From assembly GCA_034696485.1 (NCBI GenBank), contig JAQIWT010000522.1:1-18679 (forward strand): a DNA stretch of 18,679 nucleotides. Reading direction: 5' to 3'. The position numbers were made by a program, and so were the translations under genes. Shown here piece after piece: positions 1-8,500 of the stretch. Numbering within the stretch: position 1 is the stretch's first letter; each line of letters begins with the position of its first letter. The notes beneath the pieces are model-generated. The model ran no database searches. It saw only the letters and a list, made by a program, of their open reading frames with translations, and had not been told where the DNA came from. The stretch is from Isohypsibius dastychi. Its lineage: Eukaryota; Tardigrada; Eutardigrada; Parachela; Isohypsibiidae.

Positions 1-5
1 CTGTA

Positions 6-98
6 TTCGGATTTGTTGGTTTATCTCGGCCTATACTGTACTGTACTTCGACTAGTTCGAGAACCCCAAATTGTTTTCGGACGGCTGTGGTCGTTCAG
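6..98. repeat. Diverged repeat X, copy 1
   Basis: About 93 bases match 2814-2898 by eye. Shared blocks are a Cys/Tyr-rich stretch around CTATACTGTACTGT, then TTCGAC, then a GGCTGTGGTC-TTCAG end. A short indel (CTAGTTCGAG region) separates the two copies. Both are in the same orientation. No similarity is evident on either side. The nature of the repeat is unknown; it could be a fragment of a mobile element or a flanking piece of a tandem duplication that also produced the two cysteine-rich gene copies nearby. Confidence 0.6.
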
Positions 99-339
99 TA
101 GGCATTTGACACTGACACCAAATGAGTTCCAGAAAGAGACTCACTGATTCCGTCGAGATTTTCTCGTTAGACATCAAGTCGCAAAAGGCTCTGGAGGTAC
201 GAGATGATTGGCTAAAAGTCTTACGAGGTCAATGGGCACTGAATTCCAACTGATGAAATTCTTAAGAATATTGCAGGAGTAATGCACGAGTTACACAAAA
301 CTATTGGACTATACGAAGTGACTTATGCTCAAAGAAGCA

Positions 340-890
340 CTCCGCGAACAACTGCCTTTTGGGAACTGTTGACGGCTAAGCAGTCTCCCTCGATGACTAA
401 TGTGCTACATTTCATCATGGTTCCAAACACGGTGGTGTGCGGTATCCGGCATGGGTTGGAAGCATTAGACAAACATCGAAGGACGTCCGTGTGCGCACTT
501 GAAAAAGTTGTAGATATTGAACTTTAGAATTGTACTGTACTATCTCGATGTCTTTGGCCACTTTTTAGACTGTGGTGGTAATTTACCACTGGGGCAACAG
601 GCCACCGTATGGTGGTACCCTAAATCGGTAAGGTAAAATGGCTGGGGGTAAATTACCACCACGGTCCAAAAAGTGGCTAAAGACATCGAGATAGTACAGT
701 ACTCTGTAAGTAGCTCCTAATGACTCTTTTGTCACTTACCAGCAGTACGCAACGAGCCACAGGATAGTTCCATATACCTGAAGAAATTCCATGTACTGCT
801 TATTACACATGCTAAGATTTACTCTTACTGGCTGTCTGGGAAGCACATCGGAGCTGCCCCCATTCGTGGTTGAAACTGAAGTAGCACGAC
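340..890 (-). pseudogene. Degenerate paralog of the secreted cysteine-rich gene
   Basis: On the minus strand this segment parallels exon 1 end, intron 1 and exon 2 start of the gene at 1445-2452. A donor (TGCTG then GTAAGT) ends an exon-like stretch at 740, and an acceptor (AACAG) opens the next at 365, exactly like 2274 and 2072 in the intact copy. The intron, less its 169-bp MITE, is about 205 bases against 201. The first ~18 bases of exon 2 also match, then similarity stops. Read in the expected phase, exon 2 meets a stop after about a dozen codons, probably from a 2-base deletion. The exon-1-like part encodes a different, Cys-containing sequence with no signal peptide and an in-frame stop upstream. 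I judge it a broken gene copy; a living gene with exons I cannot place is less likely. Confidence 0.6.
533..701. mobile_element. 169-bp palindromic MITE (TA target, Tc1/mariner-like)
   Basis: The first 55 bases (starting TACTGTACTATCTCGATG) are repeated in inverted orientation at the other end with only three mismatches, leaving a central loop of about 59 bases. Each end begins or finishes with TA, so TA may be the duplicated target site with inverted repeats starting CTGTACTATC. There is no coding capacity. This size, hairpin shape and TA flank fit non-autonomous Tc1/mariner-type elements. It sits inside the intron-like segment of the broken paralog; the corresponding intron of the intact copy (2073-2273) lacks it, so the empty site is visible in this same window. 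Confidence 0.85.
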
Positions 891-1444
891 AACCTCATTG
901 AAAAAGTGTCGATCTGGTAACCTGACTAAGCTACAGATGTATAAGATTGACGTCTGACGAAGAATAGTATCAAAGGCCAAAGCTCACTGAGCATCCCCGA
1001 AAACATAAACTACAGTTGGACTGCGGCATTTTTCCGACCCGAAAAGTAGAATGAAGTGAATTATCTATTGGATTGAATCGACTTTCAACAAGATCTGTGG
1101 CAACCTCAGTTTCTTTGACTTCCTACTGGTTGCAGAATGTCGGAACACAGATTTATGTACAGGGTTACTTAATAAGATTTTACGAATAGCCTTCGTAGAA
1201 GGTCATTGGCGGTTCTTCTACCGGGCGCGCTGAAGACGGTTAGGTAAAGATTGATGACATGTCACAAAATATTTGACAGCACTCTGAAAAGGTGCTTAGA
1301 ACGCATTCGATTTTCTTACGGAACACATCTTTTTCTATCAGGTTTGCATGGAAGTTGTATGATCAATAATGTAGCAAATTTTTAAGGCTAGTAACTAAAG
1401 ATGATGTCCGCAAACGAACAATAACTCGGACGTCCAATTCTCCT
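891..1444. other. Intergenic stretch, nothing recognised
   Basis: No reading frame with splice-site support, RNA gene or repeat could be supported here on either strand. It lies downstream of the stop codon of the cysteine-rich secreted gene (minus strand), so its upper part probably includes that gene's 3' untranslated region. I saw no canonical AATAAA on the minus strand close to the stop. Confidence 0.5.
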
Positions 1445-2452
1445 TCACTCACAGTCACACTCGAGCTTTAACAAGTATTTGCACATCGCATCAAACACGC
1501 CAAAACTTGGCTTCCGTTCTGCGGGGAAGGAATTCGAGGAAACATCCGACCCGCAATTGAAAAACTGCCGGAGCATTCCGGAATATATATCAGAGTAGTC
1601 CAGAGCCTCCTTGTGACATCTTTTTGTTATCCACGAAGTCATACAGCTGTCGATCAGATCTTGCTTGCTGCAAGAAAAGAACTTGAAATATCAGCAAATA
1701 GGCCGAACTTCCAGAAGTTAAACAACCACTAAATAATATCGTAATGATCGAAATACAGCCAAAAGGTTACCTTCTTAATTAAGAAATCCTTCAAAACGTG
1801 AAGTGATCAAAAAGAATCTTTCCAAGAGGGTGGAGAAAAAAGGTTTCTGAGAATGAGGATTTTCTAGGTTGCATTTAGGGTGACGGCAAATTTCTCTGTA
1901 GATATTCGACGAAGTTTAGAAAATAACGGTACAGTATGTATGTGCCTCTGAACACACTCACATGCAAATTTCTTCACCTGTAGTTTCGGCTGGTGGCCAG
2001 GGGATAACACACTTGTCGAATTCCTCCTGGTTTTCCTGTTTGCATTTTTCATAAACAACTGCCTTTTCGGAACTGTTAACAGCTAAGCAGTCTTTCTCGA
2101 TGACTAATGTGCTATATTTCTTGATGGTTCCAAACACGTTGGTGTCCAGTATCCGGCATGAGGTTGAGGCATCAGATAGACATCGCAGAGCATTCGTGTG
2201 GGCCCTTGGAGAAAACGTACATGACTAACATCGGAGTGTTCAAGAGCTCTTATCGAAGCTTGCTGCCACTTACCAGCAGTAACGATTGTGTGACTGTTGA
2301 TCGTCGAATTTGTGATAAGCACCAAGATATCTCAATAGTCCTGAAGCTTTCAAGCACGCCTGCGTATCCTCGGACTCAAGAGTACACGGAAGAGAATCCA
2401 GTATCGGAGAAGAGTTGACTCCAATAAATAGAAGTGCCAAGAAAAACAACAT
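1445..2452 (-). CDS. Secreted cysteine-rich protein, 170 aa, three exons
   Basis: Unrecognised family. Exons on the minus strand are 2452-2274, 2072-1962 and 1667-1445. Donors are GTAAGT and GTGAGT, acceptors are AACAG and TTGCAG, and both introns are phase 2, giving one open frame of 170 codons plus TGA. Residues 1-15 form a typical signal peptide (MLFFLALLFIGVNSS), so the protein should enter the secretory pathway. The mature part has 13 cysteines, at 23, 33, 59, 60, 70, 81, 96, 105, 114, 135, 159, 167 and 169, spread over all three exons. Several are spaced about 10 apart in charged, helix-like sequence, and a Pro-Trp-Pro-Pro segment lies at 84-87. No catalytic motif is visible. The start is the first ATG followed by the hydrophobic core; a non-coding upstream exon cannot be excluded. 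It may be an extracellular helical, disulfide-rich protein. A degenerate paralog lies at 340-890. Confidence 0.75.
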
Positions 2453-3282
2453 GCTTGGGAAGAAAAGAGTTAATAAACTGCTCACAGTAAGGAGGTGAAT
2501 TAACTCTCATCTGTTTGGCAGACGCATTGGACATTGCCTTCGACACACGGTTGCATGAGAGCACCCAAAAAAAAGTGTTACGACAACCGTGGTTGAACAA
2601 GTGGCGGCCCAATTACTTAAACCAGATCCAAATCTAAAGAAGAATGAGGTCCGAGGGGAAGATAATCGAACAACACACATCGAGAAGCATAACCGAAAAC
2701 TGAAATTATATACGAGTCAGCAATCAGCATGCGGCCATTTAATAACTCAAAAAGGCGAACAAACTGGGTTTATCGGGGAAGTTGGTTGATCACCCTAGGT
2801 TCGGCTGAACTAAATCCGGATTCGTGGGCTCACCTCGCCCTATACTGTACTGTGGTTCGACAAACCCAGATTGCTTTCAGACGACTGTGGTCCTTCAGAA
2901 TAATATTCCGCCGAAAAGGCGAAATGTAGAGTTTAGGCATACGGTAAGCGGCTCACGGAAACCTGGTTCGATGTCCAACCAACCACTTAGAGATGGCTTC
3001 AACATACCAAGTGCAGGGAATACGGATGAAAACTATAGGGGGTCAACCTTTCTTCCTCGTTGTAAATACGGGTTCGACCTGAAATCTGCGGAAGGTGATA
3101 TCTTCCCCTCGACTTCGATTCAGAATTCGAAAAGAACCAAAAGACCTTATTGTGGAAATATCGTTACTTTTACACAACCATAGTCGGGCAAATCTGAAGC
3201 AAACACTGGATGTTGCAAACCAATAAAATGATAAAGCAGCCGATGATGAATTACAAAAATACAGTTCAAGTAAAGAATTTTT
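2453..3282. other. Intergenic region between the secreted gene and DYM
   Basis: This region holds the 5' flank of the cysteine-rich gene and the 3' flank of DYM, both on the minus strand. It contains repeat X copy 2. A TATATAA-like string occurs on the minus strand near 2707-2713, about 255 bases upstream of the secreted gene's ATG, but its spacing gives no firm promoter call. A 119-codon plus-strand open frame (2824-3183) begins within the repeat and has no recognisable domain, so I do not count it as a gene. Confidence 0.5.
2814..2898. repeat. Diverged repeat X, copy 2
   Basis: Same orientation as copy 1 at 6-98, sharing TCCGGATTCGT-like, CTATACTGTACTGT, TTCGAC and GACTGTGGTCCTTCAG blocks, with one short gap. 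It lies upstream of the cysteine-rich gene, whereas copy 1 lies beyond the 3' side of the broken paralog. That would fit either a dispersed element or the promoter-side part of a repeating gene unit whose next member lies left of the window. Confidence 0.6.
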
Positions 3283-6200
3283 TCAAACGGCAACCTCGGG
3301 AACCGGTTCACTGATCGACAGGGATTCCTGTGTCGGGCTGGTAACTTCATCTCCCTGCCCAAACTCCTCCAAATCATCTTCCACGACATTCAACGCATTA
3401 AAGATACAGATCTTCTCAGCAATCCAAGAAATGGTCGATCCGCCATAAACGAGCGTCCAACAATAAGGCAAGAAGAACTCTTCGGGGTGATCTTCTTCGA
3501 CGTAGCGGAATTTGAGGTTAGGGAGCTTCTTCAATCGGGTCGTGCTAAAGTTCATCGATTGCTGCTTGATGATCTCAAATACTTGCTCCACACTCATGTT
3601 CGTGTCGGTCTTGTCCATCTTCGACGCGAAGTGTGCGATAACCTATGAAAAACATCAACACGTTACCAAAAGTCAAGAAAGCGTTGAAGAAGAAATGGAA
3701 ATATCAGGAACCCTTTAAAACTTGAGACAAATCAATCGATGTGAGCCACATCCCTAGCAATATCCAGAACTCGGACAAGTATTCATGACGTGACAGATAC
3801 CACAAATAAATTGAGCTAGGCTTCTACGAGCGAGGAAACAAGAAACACCCACTTTCAAGCATAAGATCTACAAGAACTGTGCACTACCGAGTCTACTGTA
3901 CTGTACTGTATATCGCTATTTGTATGTATCCTCAAAATGTTCGACTTCTTTTTCTTGCCCTCAAATCACAGGCATCCTTTCCGCACTAGTCTTGATAAAA
4001 AGCGTAGAAAAATGGCGAAAGTGGCTCTTCTGTGCTCATAGATCAATTACATACCAATCCCAAACAAATAAAAAGTATGTTATGCAAAAGGCATGAATTA
4101 ATTAAGGATTTCAACCCACTTGATTTTTTTCCACGCGACAGAAACCGTGGACAGAAAGTATCAGCAAAGCTGTCAGGCAAAATTTTGGTGAAAATAATCA
4201 CAGTCCCTCGAAAATAAAGTGAACCCTTTACTGATTTTAGTGATGCGTCACCCAGGCTTGAATTAGCAATCCTCACTCTTAATTAAATCGATACCGATCA
4301 GATATTCGTCATTCTTTCATACTCTCAGAATCCAGTGAGTTATCTGAATAATTCAAAACATTACGTAAAAGTTTTCGCGGTCCCTAGTCCCGAAACTTTG
4401 AGTGGGAATTCAGAACAGGAAGAAAACCCAAGATTTTTGCCTGCATTCCGCTTTCACACCCTGACGTAATTTAAATCTGAAAATAATCCAAGCACCGACT
4501 GACATCGCAACTGCTGTAGTTAGACCCCATCCCATTCAAAATCCCAAAAATTGTGACCATCGAAATCGGCGAATCCGTCAACAAAGTTTCGCTGGTGTAT
4601 AAAATCAAGGTCACTCACCGTTTCGATATTGTGGACAACTTCATGAAAATTCGGGATGGACCGGTAACGCTCAAATAAATTGCGCTTGTACAGGAGTGAA
4701 TGGATCAAGTTGGCGTTACTGGGAAGTTCGTGGTACAAAATTCCGTTGATAATCTCCAGGATCATCCGCAAAACCTCTTCGTGGATCGAGATCTCCAGAG
4801 TCTATAAAAATAAATGAAAATAATATGTAGTGCCAGAAAAACACTGGCACCAACATACAGACAAGATATAATGACAAGAAATTCATTTTCCCGTGTAAAT
4901 CCGTGACTTATTAAACTAGCATCCACAAAGGGATATTAATGAAAATTATAATAATATTAATCTAGAAAAAATGTGGCATAGTTTCACAATGAATCACCCA
5001 AAATACTTCCGAACCAAGAACCAATTCTGCAATTTTACCAAGAAAATTCAAACCTGTTACCGAGCATAAAAAGCAATTTGTAAAACCCGTATTTATTATT
5101 ATCTGGTTTATTTGTATCAACAAATTGGGCTGATAAATACAAAATAATGTCGCTTACCAAGTCAGGGTTGACGCTTTCGGTCTGTCTGGTTTTTTCCGAC
5201 CACTGCCGATAGTCTTCATTCAGTTTCCGGTGTCGTTTGGAGAGTTGTTCAAAAAGCGTAATTAATCGCTGACAAGCCATAACATGGAGATTTTTTGTAT
5301 CGGCAGCCATATTCGCCAGCGCAGCCAAGCAGTTATTATGGAGATATTTGTCCTTAATCTTGGTGATATTCATCTGGATAACGCGAGTGACAACCAAAAC
5401 TATCAGGCTTCCCAACGGCATCGGCGGAAGTGCGCGATCTTTGTACCACCGAACGTTCTTCACTTGCTAAAACAAAGAAAACGCTTGTTAGTATAAGCAA
5501 CAAAGAATAAAACAAACCAAGCTGTTCCGCCAAAACAAAAAAAAAGAAAAATGATAAAATTTCACAAACATTTTTGAGATGCGACAATATTTCATTCCCA
5601 ACATAAATACTTGATTTTGATGCTGTGAACTTTCATCTGGAGAGAAAAGGCTTCCGAATAAAACATGATGAGAGAAATGGCAAAAATCAGCGAAGCAAAA
5701 AAAGCTGCCCATTAACATTTGATTTAGTTGCTTCCATCTAGTTATCAAGCTAAGAAATAAGAGGTCACCGAGTAATTAAAGCTGGTTGTATATCTGTCAT
5801 TGCTGTTTGTCGAAAGAAAAACAGTTGGTAATGGATTTTGTTTTGCTTGAATCTGTCAGTCAAAACGGCGAAAGAAACCGTTTGACAAAGCTGTTCTGAT
5901 TCTTCCTGAGCTATTTCTTACCACTTCATGGATGGTCTTTGTGAAGAATTCGTCCTCGCTCAAAATGAGAAGGATAATCAGCAGCATATAGACATGATGA
6001 GAACTGGCGGCGGGCGCGTTATAAAGTAACTCCAACATGGGCAGGATCAACAAGTCGATGTTCGTTTTCGACAAGATATAAACGTTGAAATCGCGATTCC
6101 GATGTAATAAATAATAGAAAAGAAGGGAAACTTCCTCGCGACGTAACTGCTGGCAGATGCGGTTATATATCTGAGAGAAGGGTAGGGAATGGGTGTTGTT

Positions 6201-8019
6201 CGATGAATAAGCTGGATCTGAAAAACACAAAATACAAAATCTGGAAAAGTAGACCAATGACCATGATCCTTTTAAAGAGATTATTAGCCAAATATCATAA
6301 TCGAAAATTCCAGGAAAAGATGCAGCGTAAAAGATCATATTGAAAGTTATTAGAACTTTACCTGTATTTTGTAAGAACAAAAATTATTTTGAAAACATTC
6401 GATTTACGAAACAAATCACTTAAAAACAAGAACTATTATTCTGATGGAAATATGTCAGGAAACAGACCTCCTCTCATTGATCAAAATATCAAACGAAATG
6501 TGAAACAAGAAAAACAAAGAGAATCAATATTCCGAGTTATAAAAACACGATCATGGTTTCGAAGAAATTTTCGAAAATTCCGCAACAATTTGCTCTCAAA
6601 GCGATGGTTATAAATCTGGTTTTCGCAATAGTTCTGATCACCAACCTTCGGAATTTCCAAATCCAAACAGCGCTTTCCGAACTGGATTTTCTGGATTTCC
6701 ATTATTGTTACTCAGAAGCAGAACCAGGAATACAGACTGAAGCGCCATGATCGATTCTGGTTCGGCCGGATATCGATAACTTTTCAGCGTCAAGGCGTTC
6801 CAAATTCCAGCTGAAACACATCAAAACATCTATTTCATGTCCAAAAAACAATATCAATAATGAAACAGCAAAAACACTAGGAAACAATTAGACTCACAAG
6901 CCAGGCTCAGAACGATGCTTCCATGAAGATTACTCTGAAGAAGATATCCCGGAGCTTTCGGCTGCTGAATGAAATTCATCAATAATCGCGAAACTAAAGC
7001 AGGGGCCACAGCTGACCTGAAAAGAAAAAGATGACAGAATTTTTTGAGATGATTCACACGTAGCATCTTACATCGCAGTTCCGCTGAGCAAATCTGAAAC
7101 CGGTGATCGTGCATCGACATCAGGACGGTAGATGCGCACGGAAAGAATGGTAATCAACGAATTAATCGCCTCCATTTCGTACAAATAATATGGATCACTG
7201 CAAAGAAGAACGAAATTCAAAAATCATTCCAACCGGAAGTCAAAGTCATCTAACCCAACAGGCGCATGAATCAGCAGATCCACGACCGCATTCAGGTACG
7301 AACTCAAAACCTGCGCTTCCGGAATTCCGACAGCATAATTTCCGTTGACTTCCGGTTCGGTCAAACCATTCGAATGACCGTTTTCAACAGGAGCTCCGTT
7401 AAGAACTGGCGAAGGCGGCGAAACTGGTGCAGATCGCTCGAAAGTCTTCGCTAAATCCGCTTCATCGAGGTTCTGGATGAAATATTTGTTGACAAAACGA
7501 ATTAAGAAGACCGCGTTGGAAAGCGGCCAGTTGAAATTCCTGGAAAGAAAAGAAAAATCTGAAACACAGAAAATCGGTTTCCCATCAGAATTTTGCGGTT
7601 TTAAATTCAAAAATCAGTTAAACGCACAGTACGCATAAGGAACTAACTTTTCGAGCCCTGCTTGGGTTTGTTTGTCTTTCAGCTGAACAAATTTCTGGAC
7701 GAGAACTGAAAAATTTCCGCTTCCTTCTTCGTGGATGATGAAGTCTTTCAGCAACGGCTGAACTGCATCTTCGATGGTTTTGTAATCCTGACTGCAACAC
7801 AGCAAGCCATTACCTCCAATTCGCGTTCAATAAAGATATTCCAAGTGGAGACTAACACGGCAAAAACGAAAACAATTACCTGTTCATGGGAGGGTAGAAT
7901 TTGAAAGAAAGCATCTTGTCCCAGAATTCATCCTCGGCTGGTATTCGTTCCGGTCCAACGAGACGTTTCAAAAATGTATTTTCCGCCAGGTCCCGTATGT
8001 TGCTGCTTGAATTTCCCAT
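3283..8019 (-). CDS. DYM: Dymeclin, complete, ten exons, 708 aa
   Basis: Exons (minus strand): 8019-7880, 7791-7648, 7539-7255, 7197-7072, 7016-6898, 6810-6646, 6217-5922, 5466-5158, 4801-4619, 3642-3283. All introns are GT-AG and all phases close. Dymeclin is a Golgi-associated peripheral protein required for Golgi organisation and secretory traffic; human loss causes a skeletal dysplasia. Diagnostic segments are the N-terminal MGNSSS (N-myristoylation-type signal), HHVYMLLIILLILSEDEFF near residue 400, DKYLHNNCLAALANMAADT in exon 8, MILEIINGIL and LLYKRNLFERYRSIPNF in exon 9, and KFRYVEEDHPEEFFLPYCW near the end. The whole chain is predicted helical. At 708 residues it is slightly longer than the human protein (669). 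The extra length is mainly a Pro/Asn/Gly-rich linker at about 129-163 and an acidic tail. The last intron (3643-4618) is the largest. Confidence 0.97.
3643..4618 (-). other. DYM intron 9 with TACTG short tandem repeat
   Basis: This is the longest DYM intron (976 bases), bounded by GTGAGT and TAG on the minus strand. At 3894-3910 it holds three and a bit copies of TACTG. I see no exon, RNA gene or inverted-repeat element in the rest. Confidence 0.6.
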
Positions 8020-8500
8020 CCTGCACGAATCGTCCGCCGGAATAGCAAATTCGAAAAAAACAAGATGAGAACTTATGAGTTAGACGCGAGAAGTCCCTCG
8101 TCCGTCTTGTAGGTCGAATGATATGAATGCAGTGTGGTGGACTTTTAAAAGAACAGGATAAACCAGGTAAGTTCGACCGGATGATATCAATTAGCGATCA
8201 AAACGAAAAACGATACGTGGACAAACGTTTATTGTGATTCCTCATCAAAATACAGCATTGGATGGCAGATGCGTGCGATGACGTCGATGCACTGTTCAGT
8301 TGCGTGTGAAGCATCGTTTGCCGCCAGACCCTCAACCAACCACATTTTATCTCCCCTCCATAACTTTCGTAATCTGACGAACTTTTGTGGTCTTTCTCGA
8401 AGAACCCAACTTCGTTCTCGCCAGTGAGTCGGAATTCAAGCCTCTGCAATCTGCACCCTGTTAACCAATAACTGTTTCTCATAGAGTACGGTATATCATC
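8020..8500. promoter_or_regulatory. Divergent intergenic region, probable shared promoter
   Basis: The 481 bases separate the ATG of DYM (minus) from the ATG of the BTB-ubiquitin gene (plus), so both promoters must lie here unless distant 5' exons exist. I see no clear TATA box on either side. A 94-codon minus-strand open frame at 8198-8482 has no domain and no splice support. Confidence 0.55.

Noticed and set aside
282-527. Plus-strand open frame whose peptide is similar to one near 2055-2220, at first suggesting a transposase remnant.
   Set aside because: The conserved block is intron 1 (with exon ends) of the minus-strand secreted gene and its paralog; splice sites at 739/366 and 2273/2073 mark it. 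The plus-strand similarity is a by-product of DNA identity.
2824-3183. 119-codon plus-strand open frame.
   Set aside because: Begins inside repeat X, has no recognised domain, no splice support and no conserved counterpart beyond the repeat.
8198-8482. 94-codon minus-strand open frame in the divergent promoter.
   Set aside because: Composition is unremarkable, no domain or splice sites, and it occupies the only promoter space between two well-supported genes.
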